DNA of 12,287 bases. It comes from Massilia sp. UBA2604 (GTDB lineage: Bacteria > Pseudomonadota > Gammaproteobacteria > Burkholderiales > Burkholderiaceae_D). The stretch covers positions 3,162 to 15,448 of the forward strand of contig DDKG01000339.1 in the NCBI GenBank assembly GCA_002339265.1. Reading direction: 5' to 3'. The translations under genes and the position numbers were made by a program. This document shows, piece by piece, positions 1 to 6,478 of this stretch; the first letter of the stretch is position 1; the number at the start of each line of letters is the position of its first letter. The notes beneath the pieces were generated by a model. It was not told the DNA's origin and did not search any database. It saw only the letters and a program-made list of their open reading frames with translations.

Positions 1-123
1 CATGATGTTGATCGAGGCGTCATGGCCGTCGAACAGCGAAGCGGCGGTGACGAAACGGACCTTGTTGGCCAGGCGCGGCTGCTCGGGCAGGTCGAGCTTC
101 GCTGCGGGATTGATGTCGTTCAT
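1..123 (-). CDS. icmF: Fused isobutyryl-CoA mutase IcmF, N-terminal fragment (runs off left edge)
   Basis: The first 41 codons of a leftward gene are present. They start at an ATG complementary to 121-123, and an AAGGA lies 10 bases upstream of it. The residues at about 20-41, beginning NKVRFVTAASLFDGHDASIN, match the start of the cobalamin-binding domain of IcmF as I remember it. IcmF is a fusion of a B12-binding domain, a MeaI-type G-protein chaperone and an acyl-CoA mutase domain. It interconverts isobutyryl-CoA and n-butyryl-CoA (related substrates are known) in the cytoplasm. The B12-ligand histidine and the GTPase and mutase domains lie outside the window, so only identity can be judged, not integrity. 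A stand-alone B12-binding mutase subunit is the main alternative, but this N-terminal wording is more typical of the fused protein. Confidence 0.8.
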   Translation of the reverse strand, partial: MNDINPAAKLDLPEQPRLANKVRFVTAASLFDGHDASINIM

Positions 124-173
124 GAGGGGAGAGTCCTTGTGAGCGGTGCGGACGGGGATGCTGGTACGGTATA

Positions 174-193
174 TGACGTTAACGTTAACGTCA
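174..193 (-). promoter_or_regulatory. Perfect 20-bp palindrome, candidate operator of icmF
   Basis: TGACGTTAACGTTAACGTCA is identical to its own reverse complement and contains GTTAAC twice in tandem. It lies 50-70 bp upstream of the icmF start. On the minus strand a TTGACG (-35-like, 195-190) overlaps one end and a TATA-like stretch follows the other end, so a bound protein would cover the promoter. The TGACGTTAACGTCA flavour recalls operators of MerR-type (LiuR-like) or TetR-type regulators of branched-chain acyl-CoA catabolism. That comparison is from memory and the regulator is not in the window. Confidence 0.6.
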
Positions 194-262
194 AGCTCGC
201 GGCGAAGTAATACAGGCGCCTTCGACCCATTTCACATTGCGTATCCCTGGGGCAACATCAGG

Positions 263-290
263 TTCCATTGTGCAAGTCGCTTGTTATACT
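263..290 (+). promoter_or_regulatory. Candidate sigma-70 promoter of the HD-GYP gene
   Basis: TTCCAT (263-268) and TATACT (285-290) are separated by 16 bp. The -10 hexamer matches consensus at 5 of 6 positions and the -35 is weak. Transcription would start near 297, giving a leader of about 40 bases before the ATG at 338. Confidence 0.45.
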
Positions 291-337
291 CGGTGCATAG
301 GGGGCGCCTGGCTCCGGAATACATAAAGACACAACAG

Positions 338-1567
338 ATGCTGAAAAAACTGGATTCGTCACAGCTCAGGGTGGGCATGTTCATCCACGACCTGGATTGC
401 GGCTGGATGGAGCATCCGTTCGTACGCAACCAGTTCCTGGTCACCAACGAGGCCGAGATCCGCAAGATCGTCGAGGCGCGCATCCGCGGCGTCGTGATCG
501 ATTGCGGCCGCGGCCTGGACGTCGACGCGCCGACCGTCGACGAAAGCGCGGCCGCCACCGAGGCCGAAGTGACGGCGCTGGCGCAGGCAGCCAGCGAGCA
601 CGGGCGCGTGCGGGTGTCGCTGGCCGAGGAATTGCAGCGCGCCGTCCATGTGCGGCGCCAGGCCGAAGGCCTGGTGCGTACCGTGATGCAGGACGCGCGC
701 CTGGGCAAGGCCGTCGAGCTGGACCAGGTGAGCCCGGTGGTGCAGAACGTCACCGAATCGATCCTGCGCAATTCGGGCGCCTTGACCAGCCTTTTGCAGC
801 TCAAGAACAAGGACGACTACACCTTCCTGCACTCGGTCAGCGTGTGCGCGCTGCTGGTCGCCTTCTGCCGCTCGCGCGGCATGGACGAGACGACCATCTA
901 CCAGGCCGGCCTGGGCGGCCTGCTGCACGACACCGGCAAGGCGCTGGTGCCGGACGCCATCCTCAACAAGCAGGGCCGCCTGACCGACGAGGAATTCGAC
1001 ATCGTCAAGCGCCATCCGCGCGACGGCCACGACATCCTGGCCAGGACGCCGGGCATCGGCCTGGTCCCGCTCGACATCACCTTGCACCACCACGAACGGC
1101 GCGACGGCAGCGGCTATCCGGACCGCCAGGCCGGGGACGGCATCAGCGAGCTGGCGCAGATGGCGGCCATCGTCGACGTGTACGACGCGATCACGTCCGA
1201 CCGCTGCTACCACAAGGGCATCCCGGCGGCCGAGGCGCTGCGCAAGATCTACGAGTGGAGCAAGCACCACTTCAATCCGGCGCTGACCCAGGAATTCATG
1301 CGCTGCGTCGGGATCTACCCGGTCGGCACCCTGGTGCTGCTGGAGTCGGGCCGGCTGGGCGTGGTGGTCGAGCCGCACGAATCGAGCCTGCTCACGCCGA
1401 AGGTGAACGTGTTCTTCCATGCGAAGCAGCAGGTGTATATCCGCCCCGAGACGGTCGACCTGTCGCGCGCGGTGGGCTTCGGCGGCGGCGACCGCATCGT
1501 GCGCCACGAGTCGGCCGCCAAGTGGCGGGTCGAGCCGCTGCGCTTCATGCAGCTGGCCGAGGCGTGA
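338..1567 (+). CDS. HD-GYP domain cyclic-di-GMP phosphodiesterase with N-terminal DUF3391
   Basis: The 409-residue protein should hydrolyse cyclic-di-GMP in the cytoplasm. Residues about 1-130 (MLKKLDSSQLRVGMFIHDLD onward) look like the DUF3391 domain usually fused in front of HD-GYP. The catalytic domain covers about 170-370 and keeps every key motif: H197-D198 in HDTGK, the LNK stretch after it, the signature H251-H252-E253-xx-DGSGYP ending at P261, and D280-xx-D283 before the SxRxY-like segment. It is therefore predicted to be active rather than a degenerate effector. I chose the ATG at 338 although the frame stays open upstream to 146. MLKKLD is the usual start of this family, and the extension would run through the candidate promoter at 263-290. 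The ribosome site is weak (AAAGACA). There are no membrane segments or receiver domain. The gene ends 2 bp from the convergent dehydrogenase gene. Confidence 0.9.
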   Translation: MLKKLDSSQLRVGMFIHDLDCGWMEHPFVRNQFLVTNEAEIRKIVEARIRGVVIDCGRGLDVDAPTVDESAAATEAEVTALAQAASEHGRVRVSLAEELQRAVHVRRQAEGLVRTVMQDARLGKAVELDQVSPVVQNVTESILRNSGALTSLLQLKNKDDYTFLHSVSVCALLVAFCRSRGMDETTIYQAGLGGLLHDTGKALVPDAILNKQGRLTDEEFDIVKRHPRDGHDILARTPGIGLVPLDITLHHHERRDGSGYPDRQAGDGISELAQMAAIVDVYDAITSDRCYHKGIPAAEALRKIYEWSKHHFNPALTQEFMRCVGIYPVGTLVLLESGRLGVVVEPHESSLLTPKVNVFFHAKQQVYIRPETVDLSRAVGFGGGDRIVRHESAAKWRVEPLRFMQLAEA

Positions 1568-1569
1568 AG

Positions 1570-2310
1570 CTATAAGCCTCCGGCGCAGCGCAGGGTGGCG
1601 CCGGTGACGTAGCTGGCCGCCGGCGACAGCAGCCACAGCACCGGTTCCGCGATCTCTTCCGGCGTGGCCAGGCGTCCCAGCGGGATCTTCGGCGCGATGC
1701 GCGCCGGGCGTTCCGGCTCGCCGGCCTGGGCGTGGATGCCGGTCAGGGTCGACCCGGGCGCCACCGCGCACACGCGGATGCCCTCCGGCGCCAGCTCGCG
1801 CGCCAGTCCCAGCGTGAACGTCTCGACCGCGGCCTTGCTGGCCGCATAGTGCACGTATTCGTGCGGGCTGCCGGTGACGGCGGCGATCGAGGACAGGTTG
1901 ACGATCACGCCTCCTGCGCCATGCCTGCGAAAGGCCTGCACCGCGGCGCGGCTGCAATGCATGACGCCGTGCACATTGGTGCGGAACACCGCTGCAATGG
2001 TGTCCGGGTCGCTGTCCATGAAGCCGGCCAGACGACCCGTGATGCCGGCATTGTTGACCAGGGCGGTCACGGGACCGAGTTCGCGTTCGACGCGCGCGAA
2101 CATGCGCTCCACCTCGCCGGCGTCGCCGACGTCGGCCTGCAGCGCGATGGCGACGCCGCCGGCGGCGCGGATGTCGGCCAGCAGCGCCTCGGCGGCCGGC
2201 GTGTCGTGGCGGTAGTTGAGCGCGACCCGGTAGCCGTCGCGGGCCGCGCGCCGGGCGATGGCGGCGCCGATGCCGCGCCCGGCGCCGGTGACGATCAGGA
2301 CGTTTTCCAT
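1570..2310 (-). CDS. SDR family NAD(P)-dependent oxidoreductase, YgfF-like
   Basis: This 246-residue classical short-chain dehydrogenase has all diagnostic parts: the nucleotide-binding T8-G-A-G-R-G-I-G15, NNAG at 86-89, the catalytic serine at 140/141, and Y155-AAS-K159. The C-terminal PLGR...EEIAEPVLWLLSPAASYVTG pattern closes the fold. The phrases GSPHEYVHYAASK and IHAQAGEPER resemble E. coli YgfF and glucose-1-dehydrogenase-like SDRs. The substrate cannot be read from sequence. The start is fixed by a good ribosome site (AGGAGG, 5 bases before the ATG). The frame stays open for another 256 codons upstream, but that part is antisense to the isomerase gene. A TTGTCA (complement of 2403-2408) could serve as its -35, which would place its promoter across the LysR-type dyad at 2378-2396. 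The gene diverges from the isomerase gene, and both may answer to the nearby LysR protein. Confidence 0.88.
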   Translation of the reverse strand: MENVLIVTGAGRGIGAAIARRAARDGYRVALNYRHDTPAAEALLADIRAAGGVAIALQADVGDAGEVERMFARVERELGPVTALVNNAGITGRLAGFMDSDPDTIAAVFRTNVHGVMHCSRAAVQAFRRHGAGGVIVNLSSIAAVTGSPHEYVHYAASKAAVETFTLGLARELAPEGIRVCAVAPGSTLTGIHAQAGEPERPARIAPKIPLGRLATPEEIAEPVLWLLSPAASYVTGATLRCAGGL

Positions 2311-2377
2311 ATCGATCCTCCTGGCGCCAGTGTGGCGCGCGGCCGTGCTGCGCGCAAGCGCAGGCGGCGCATGCCAC

Positions 2378-2396
2378 CCATGCGTGGCGCGCATGG
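2378..2396 (+). promoter_or_regulatory. LysR-type T-N11-A operator, copy 1 (isomerase/SDR promoter region)
   Basis: CCATGCG-TGGCG-CGCATGG is an inverted repeat with 7-bp arms and a 5-bp centre. It contains T2381-N11-A2393, the classic LysR recognition pattern. Its centre at 2387 is 52 bp before the -10 hexamer at 2439, that is about -64 from the expected transcription start, where LysR recognition sites normally sit. A close copy with the same geometry lies at 4000-4016. Confidence 0.6.
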
Positions 2397-2438
2397 ATGA
2401 CATGACAAATCGGCGCCATTCCCTGCTATCGTTCTTCC

Positions 2439-2444
2439 TATACT
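2439..2444 (+). promoter_or_regulatory. -10 hexamer of the isomerase-lysR promoter
   Basis: TATACT matches the sigma-70 -10 consensus at 5 of 6 positions and lies 34 bases before the isomerase ATG. No good -35 is found at 16-18 bp, as expected for an activator-dependent promoter with a LysR site near -65. Confidence 0.45.
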
Positions 2445-2472
2445 GTGCGGACGTGATTCCACTGGAGGCGCC

Positions 2473-3072
2473 ATGCCATACGCCATCGAATTCTGGTTCG
2501 AGTTCGGCAGCAACTACAGCTACCTGAGCGCGATGCGCATCGAAGCGGCGGCGCGGGCGACCGGCGCGCCGCTGGCCTGGCGGCCGTTCCTGCTCGGCCC
2601 AGTTTTTCGCGAACTGGGCTGGGAGAGCTCTCCCTTCCTGGCGCAGCGCGAGAAGGGCGAGTACGTCTGGCGCGACATGGCGCGCCGCGCGGCGAAATAC
2701 GGCTTGCCGTTCCGGCGCCCGAGCGTGTTCCCGCGCCGCGCGCTGCTGCCGATGCGGGTGGCGCTGCTGGCCGCCGGCGAACCCTGGATGGGTGAGTACT
2801 GCCGCCGCATCATGCACCTGGCCTGGGCCGAGGACCGCGAGATCGACGACCCGGCGCCGGTGCTGGCCGCGCTGGCGGGCCTGGCGCCGGATCCGCAGGC
2901 GCTGGTGGCGCAGGCCGGCGGCGAGGCCGCCAAGGCCGCGCTGCGCGACCGGACCGCGCAGGCGCGCCGGCTCGGCCTGTTCGGGGCGCCCAGCTTCATC
3001 GTCGACGGCGAACTGTTCTGGGGCGACGACCGGCTCGAGGATGCGCTCGAGGCTGCAGCGAAATGCGGCTGA
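2473..3072 (+). CDS. 2-hydroxychromene-2-carboxylate isomerase-like protein (DsbA/kappa-GST fold)
   Basis: The 199-residue protein belongs to the NahD-type isomerase family. These enzymes use glutathione to isomerise 2-hydroxychromene-2-carboxylate during naphthalene breakdown, although many homologues act in unknown aromatic or glutathione chemistry. The N-terminal FWFEFGSNYSYL (7-18) supplies the family's catalytic serine position (S13) in place of the DsbA cysteine pair. GAPSF (171-175) carries the cis-proline, and FWGDDRL (182-188) is the typical C-terminal motif. The length is normal. GGAGG lies 5 bases before the ATG. No other ring-degradation gene is present in the window, so a true naphthalene role is not supported. 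The last 10 bases overlap the lysR gene, implying co-transcription and coupled translation. Confidence 0.85.
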   Translation: MPYAIEFWFEFGSNYSYLSAMRIEAAARATGAPLAWRPFLLGPVFRELGWESSPFLAQREKGEYVWRDMARRAAKYGLPFRRPSVFPRRALLPMRVALLAAGEPWMGEYCRRIMHLAWAEDREIDDPAPVLAALAGLAPDPQALVAQAGGEAAKAALRDRTAQARRLGLFGAPSFIVDGELFWGDDRLEDALEAAAKCG

Positions 3073-3992
3073 ACGCATTGCCCCCGCTGGACGCCCTGAA
3101 GGGCTTCGTGGCCACCGCGCGGCGCGGCAGCATCACCGCCGCGGCCGACGAATTGTGCCTGACCCAGTCGGCCGTCAGCCGCCAGATCCAGAGCCTGGAA
3201 CAACGCCTCGGCGCGCCGCTGTTCGTGCGCGGCAAGCGCGGCATCGCGCTCACCGCGGCCGGGGAAGGGCTGTATGCGATCGCGGCGCCGATGCTGGCGC
3301 AGCTGGCCGACTTCGCCGGCGCGCTGCGCGCCGCGCCGCCGTCGAACCCGGTCACGATCGCGGCCGGCATCGGGGTGGCGGCGCTGTGGATCCTGCCGCG
3401 CCTGGGCGCCTTCCAGGCCCTGCATCCCGGCGTCGACCTGCGGCTGGCGGCCGGCAATGCCTTGTCCGACCTGGAGCGCGAGGGCATCGACCTGGCCATC
3501 CGCTACTGCGACGCGGCGCAGGCGCCGCCTGGGGCGCTGCACCTGTTCGACGAGATCGTGGTGCCGATCGCCAGCCCGGCGCTGGCGGCGCGCGCCTTCG
3601 CCAGTCCGGCGGCCGTGCTGGAGCACACGCTGCTCGAGCTGGACGACGCGCCGCGCACCTGGCTGCACTGGCCGGCGTGGCTGCGTGCGCGCGGCATCAG
3701 GCGCAAGCCGCCGCGCAGGCTGCACTTCAACCAGTACGACCAGGTGGTGCAGGCCGCATTGGAGGGACACGGGGTCGCGCTCGGGCGCCTGGCGCTGGTC
3801 GAGCCGATGCTGAGCGCCGGCCGCCTGGCGGCGCAGCACGAGGAGGCGCGGCGCGTGCCGGGCCGCGGCTACTGGCTGCTGGCCGGGCCTGACGCCGGCC
3901 GGCCCGACGCGGCCGTGTTTCGCGCCTGGCTGCTGGACGAGCTGGCGCAGAGCCGCGCGCGGATCGAGGAGTACGGGGCGCCGGATGCATGA
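3063..3992 (+). CDS. LysR-family transcriptional regulator, GcvA-like subgroup
   Basis: The 309-residue protein has a LysR winged-helix DNA-binding domain at about 5-65. It begins LPPLDALKGFVATARRGSIT, includes TQSAVSRQIQSLEQRLG as the recognition and dimer-helix region, and ends RGIALTAAGE. A substrate-binding-like effector domain covers about 95-300. The LPPLxAL opening is typical of GcvA/AmpR-like members. The ATG overlaps the end of the isomerase gene in ATGCGGCTGA, so the regulator lies in the same transcript as its likely target rather than being divergent, which is the commoner LysR arrangement. Two matching T-N11-A dyads, at 2378-2396 and 4000-4016, are the obvious candidate binding sites. 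The effector ligand is unknown. Confidence 0.9.
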   Translation: MRLNALPPLDALKGFVATARRGSITAAADELCLTQSAVSRQIQSLEQRLGAPLFVRGKRGIALTAAGEGLYAIAAPMLAQLADFAGALRAAPPSNPVTIAAGIGVAALWILPRLGAFQALHPGVDLRLAAGNALSDLEREGIDLAIRYCDAAQAPPGALHLFDEIVVPIASPALAARAFASPAAVLEHTLLELDDAPRTWLHWPAWLRARGIRRKPPRRLHFNQYDQVVQAALEGHGVALGRLALVEPMLSAGRLAAQHEEARRVPGRGYWLLAGPDAGRPDAAVFRAWLLDELAQSRARIEEYGAPDA

Positions 3993-3999
3993 ACCGGAT

Positions 4000-4016
4000 C
4001 ATGCGCGCCGCGCATG
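4000..4016 (+). promoter_or_regulatory. LysR-type T-N11-A operator, copy 2 (in front of the MFS gene)
   Basis: CATGCGC-GCC-GCGCATG has perfect 7-bp arms and holds T4002-N11-A4014. It shares CATGCG-N5-CGCATG with copy 1, and similarity continues to the right (CGCATGG.TG..C.TGA). Its centre at 4008 is 53 bp before the -10-like GATACT at 4061, almost the same spacing as copy 1. Confidence 0.6.
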
Positions 4017-4060
4017 GCTGGCCTGAAAAAATGCCGTTTGCCGCCGCCTGGCGCGCTCGC

Positions 4061-4066
4061 GATACT
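4061..4066 (+). promoter_or_regulatory. -10-like hexamer of the MFS gene promoter
   Basis: GATACT followed by GG parallels TATACTG in the isomerase promoter. It lies 38 bases before the ATG at 4099, which carries a strong ribosome site (GAGGAG at 4088-4093, 5 bases from the ATG). Transcription would begin near 4073, downstream of the first ATG (4014) of the open frame that encodes the transporter remnant. Confidence 0.4.
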
Positions 4067-4098
4067 GGTTGCTCCCATCCGATATGCGAGGAGCCGCC

Positions 4099-4940
4099 AT
4101 GCCGCCGTCGATCCGATTCAGTCCGCCGTCCCCCTGGCGCTGCAGAACCTGGTGTGGGGCGTCGCCCAGCCGCTGGCCGGCTGGATCGCCGACCGCCACG
4201 GTTCGCGGCGCCTGATCTTCGGCGGCTGCCTGTTGTATGGCCTGGGCCTCGCCGTGACGGCGCATGCCGCCACCACCCTGCAACTGGTGCTGGGCGCCGG
4301 CCTGGTGATCGGCATCGCCCTGGCCTGCACCGCCTTCGGCGCGATCTATGGCGCCCTTGGCCGCATGCTGGCGCCGGAGCAGCGCGGCTGGGGCCGGGCC
4401 GCGGCCGGCGTCGGCCAGTTCGCCGCCATCCCGGCCGCCCAGGGCGCCGTCGGGGCCTTCGGCGCATCGAACGCGCTGCTGCTGCTGGCGGCCGCGATCG
4501 CGATGCTGTGCGTATGCGCGCTGGCGCTGGACGACCGCCGCCCGCCGGGGCAGCGCGCCAGCCCGGAGCAGCCGCTGGCCATGATCTACCTGGTGCGCTC
4601 GCTGGCGATCGCCCTGTTCGTACTGGCGCCGCCGGGCGCGGCCGCCCTGTATGCGTTCGCGGTGGTGATGGGCGTGCTGTGGCTGGGGACGGTCCCGCTG
4701 ACCAATGGCATCGTATCCGGCGTGTTCGGCGTGCGCTACCTGGCGACCATGTTCGGGCTGGTGTTCCTGGGCCACCAGGCGGGCAGCTTGTGCGGGGTGT
4801 GGCTGGGCGGGCTGGTGTGGGACGCCACCGGTTCCTACGACCTGGTGTGGTGCGCCACCGTCGCCATCGGGCTGGTGGCGGCGGCGCTGCACTGGCCGCT
4901 GAGCGAAACGCCGGCCGTTATCCCGCTGCGGGCGGCGTGA
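4099..4940 (+). pseudogene. Degraded MFS transporter gene
   Basis: The reading frame carrying MFS sequence (open from 4014 to 4940) begins in what should be transmembrane helix 2 (ALQNLVWGVAQPLAGWIADR, with the RHGSRR loop after it). It continues through helices 3-6, then jumps from a loop after ALALDD straight into helix 9 (YLVRSLAIALFVLAP) and on through helices 10-12, with GTVPLTNG, FGVRYLATMFG and WDATGSYD intact. Helix 1 and helices 7-8 are therefore missing. About 275-280 residues remain where 390-410 are usual. The well-placed ATG at 4099 is in another frame and meets a stop after 38 codons. The only in-frame upstream ATG (4014) lies inside the LysR dyad, before the predicted transcript start. 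Together these point to at least two deletions, one of which shifts the frame. A sequencing error cannot explain the missing helices 7-8. Substrate unknown. Confidence 0.7.
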
Positions 4941-4945
4941 GCGCG

Positions 4946-5068
4946 ATGCGGGACTGGAAAGCCGCCCTGATGCTGCTGCCGTTCGCGCTGGCCCTCGGCT
5001 GGGCGCTGGCGCGCATGCTGGGTCCCGGCATGGCCCTCGAACTGCTCGCGATGCTGGCGCTGTGCTAA
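4946..5068 (+). CDS. Small hydrophobic hypothetical protein
   Basis: This 40-residue ORF (MRDWKAALMLLPFALALGWA followed by further hydrophobic residues, ending MLALC) consists of a charged start and one or two short membrane segments. A GTG at 4937 overlaps the transporter stop in GTGA and would give 43 residues. The ATG at 4946 is the alternative used here. It looks like a translationally coupled companion of the MFS gene and may be as non-functional as its partner now. The stop abuts the convergent cyclase gene. I do not recognise the family, and a chance ORF cannot be excluded. Confidence 0.4.
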   Translation: MRDWKAALMLLPFALALGWALARMLGPGMALELLAMLALC

Positions 5069-6103
5069 CTAAAAGAATTCGGCGGTGTCGTTGACGGCCA
5101 CCGTTTGCAGCAGCCCGCCCGCGACCAGCTCTTCGTAGTGGCACACGCGGTTGCGGCCGTGGGCCTTGGCGTAGTACAGGGCCTGGTCGGCATGGCCGAG
5201 CGTGACCACCGGCGAATCGGCGGCGCTGACGCTGGTGAAGCCGATGCTGACCGTGACCCGGCCCACCTGCGGGAAGTCGTGGGTTTCGACGTCGGCGCGG
5301 AAGCGCTCGATGATGCGGCGCGCGTTGTCCAGGTCGGTCGAGCGCAGCAGCACCACGAATTCCTCGCCGCCGAAGCGGAACACCCGGTCCTGGGCGCGGA
5401 ACGACGACTGCAGCAGGTTGGCGATCAGGATCAGCACCTCGTCGCCGTACAGGTGGCCGAAGCGGTCGTTGACGCCCTTGAAGTGGTCGACGTCGACCAC
5501 CGCCAGCCACTGCTTTTCTTCGCCGTGGTGGTGGCGCCGCTCGGCCAGGCCGGGGGCCGTGGCGTCGGTCTCGGAGGCGTGCAGCATGCGCGCCAGCTGG
5601 TCGTCGAAGGTCTTGCGGTTGAGCAGGCCCGTGAGCGAGTCGCGTTCGCTGTAGTCGAGCAGGTTCTGGAAATTGCGGTACACGCTGACGATCCCGTTGA
5701 CCATGTACAGCGCCTCGGGCGTGAACGGGGCGGCGTGCACGATCTCGAGGCAGGTGTCGGCCTTGTCGCCGAACCAGATCGGCAGCCACAGGCGGCGCAG
5801 GCCATCGGCGCCGATGCTTTCGGCGCGCGGTTCGTGGTGGCGCAGGCAGGCGCCGAGTTCGGGATAGAGCGCGATCGGTTCGCCGGGACCGCTGTCCTGC
5901 GGCTCTTCGGGGCAGGCCACGCCGCCGGCGTGGATGCAGGCGCGCGAGCGCACGAAGTGCTGTTCGCCGACGCTGGAGATGGTGAGCACCCGGGTCCGGG
6001 CCGCGCCGGACAGTTCCTGGACCGCCGAAATCACGGAGATGTCCAGCATGGTGTGATCGCGGTGGCCGGTCATGTCCACCATGTGTCGCAGCAGGGAATC
6101 CAT
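5069..6103 (-). CDS. GGDEF diguanylate cyclase with N-terminal GAF-like sensor domain
   Basis: The 344-residue protein should make cyclic-di-GMP from two GTP. The GGDEF domain covers about 150-325: DSLTGLLNR (155-163), the metal-site VDVDHFKGVNDRFGH (D204, D206), the active-site GGEEF (245-249) and the late HADQALYYAKAHGRNRV. An inhibitory site RxxD (R236-D239) sits exactly five residues before GGEEF, so product inhibition is expected. Residues 1-150 look like a soluble GAF-type sensor ending in LWLPIWFGDKADTCLEI; its ligand is unknown and no membrane helices are seen. The start at 6103 (MDSLLRHMVD) is chosen over an in-frame ATG at 6205, because the extra 34 residues are arginine/proline-rich non-domain sequence. 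The ribosome site is poor (GAAG). The gene ends next to the small hydrophobic ORF and is transcribed away from the pilus locus. Confidence 0.9.
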   Translation of the reverse strand: MDSLLRHMVDMTGHRDHTMLDISVISAVQELSGAARTRVLTISSVGEQHFVRSRACIHAGGVACPEEPQDSGPGEPIALYPELGACLRHHEPRAESIGADGLRRLWLPIWFGDKADTCLEIVHAAPFTPEALYMVNGIVSVYRNFQNLLDYSERDSLTGLLNRKTFDDQLARMLHASETDATAPGLAERRHHHGEEKQWLAVVDVDHFKGVNDRFGHLYGDEVLILIANLLQSSFRAQDRVFRFGGEEFVVLLRSTDLDNARRIIERFRADVETHDFPQVGRVTVSIGFTSVSAADSPVVTLGHADQALYYAKAHGRNRVCHYEELVAGGLLQTVAVNDTAEFF

Positions 6104-6226
6104 GTCTTCGTTATCAGGCCAGGCAATGAGAGGGTACGAGACCGCCCTGCACGGGGCGGATAACGCTGCTGGACGGCCAGCGCGCCATGATCGGCGGTGC
6201 CGCATTTTTCAGCGGTCAAGCAAAAC

Positions 6227-6255
6227 AGCATAATACTTTTTTGTATTAGCGGCAA
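6227..6255 (-). promoter_or_regulatory. Candidate promoter of the diguanylate cyclase gene
   Basis: On the minus strand TTGCCG (6255-6250) and TATGCT (6232-6227) are 17 bp apart, each matching consensus at 4 of 6 positions. The inverted repeat TAATAC-N6-GTATTA at 6231-6248 occupies the spacer, so a repressor could act here. The leader would be about 115 bases long. Confidence 0.35.
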
Positions 6256-6465
6256 CTATTCTTAACAATTTTTATTCATGATTTCCTATGGCGTGACACA
6301 TCGCTCCACGAGTTTGTTTCTTATCAGAAGCACTGGTTTCCATACGGCAAAGTTGTGGATGGTCAACCTGCCGTGCAGCACTAATCGGTACAGTGAACTC
6401 ACTGGCTAACGCAACACAGCAGTAGCGACGGGGCCCAGTCGCAGCCAGTATTTCCTCAACCATCA

Positions 6466-6472
6466 TAAGGAG
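6466..6472 (+). promoter_or_regulatory. Strong ribosome binding site of flp
   Basis: TAAGGAG lies 6 bases before the flp ATG at 6479. It is one of the better Shine-Dalgarno matches in the window and fits the high output expected for a pilin. Confidence 0.7.
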
Positions 6473-6478
6473 TTTGTC

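Larger units (their letters stand above)
6104..6478. other. 375-bp AT-richer intergenic region between divergent cyclase and flp genes
   Basis: No convincing gene is present. The segment 6200-6350 is much AT-richer than its surroundings, as is common for promoters of strongly expressed pilin genes. It holds an inverted repeat TAATAC-N6-GTATTA (6231-6248), a leftward promoter candidate for the cyclase (6227-6255), and a short dyad CAGTG-AACT-CACTG (6391-6404) that would lie in the flp leader if transcription starts upstream of it. I found no rightward sigma-70 hexamer pair worth naming for flp. A rightward GG-N10-GC at 6335-6348 only minimally matches a sigma-54 core. Confidence 0.6.

Noticed and set aside
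146..337. N-terminal 64-residue extension of the HD-GYP protein
   Set aside because: It would run through the candidate promoter at 263-290 and the icmF palindrome, has no domain, and MLKKLD at 338 is the usual family start.
1559..1580. GAGGC...GCCTC dyad spanning the facing stop codons of the HD-GYP and SDR genes, possible bidirectional terminator
   Set aside because: The stem is only 5 bp with a 12-base loop and no T tract on either strand.
359..2419. Long minus-strand open frames of 439-686 codons opposite the left-hand genes, and a 1347-codon one opposite 7354-11397
   Set aside because: They are antisense shadows in GC-rich DNA: arginine/alanine/histidine-rich, without domains, and they lie over genes with clear motifs.
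6070..6255. 61-codon minus-strand ORF upstream of the cyclase start
   Set aside because: It lies in the presumed leader, overlaps the cyclase start in another frame and has no recognisable features.
6335..6348. Sigma-54-like GG-N10-GC upstream of flp
   Set aside because: Only the GG and GC cores fit; the flanking bases do not match TGGCAC/TTGCA, and one such match is expected by chance in a gap of this size.
6360..6478. Possible cyclic-di-GMP riboswitch in the flp leader, given the nearby cyclase
   Set aside because: I could not find the GEMM-type conserved core; only a 5-bp dyad at 6391-6404 is present.
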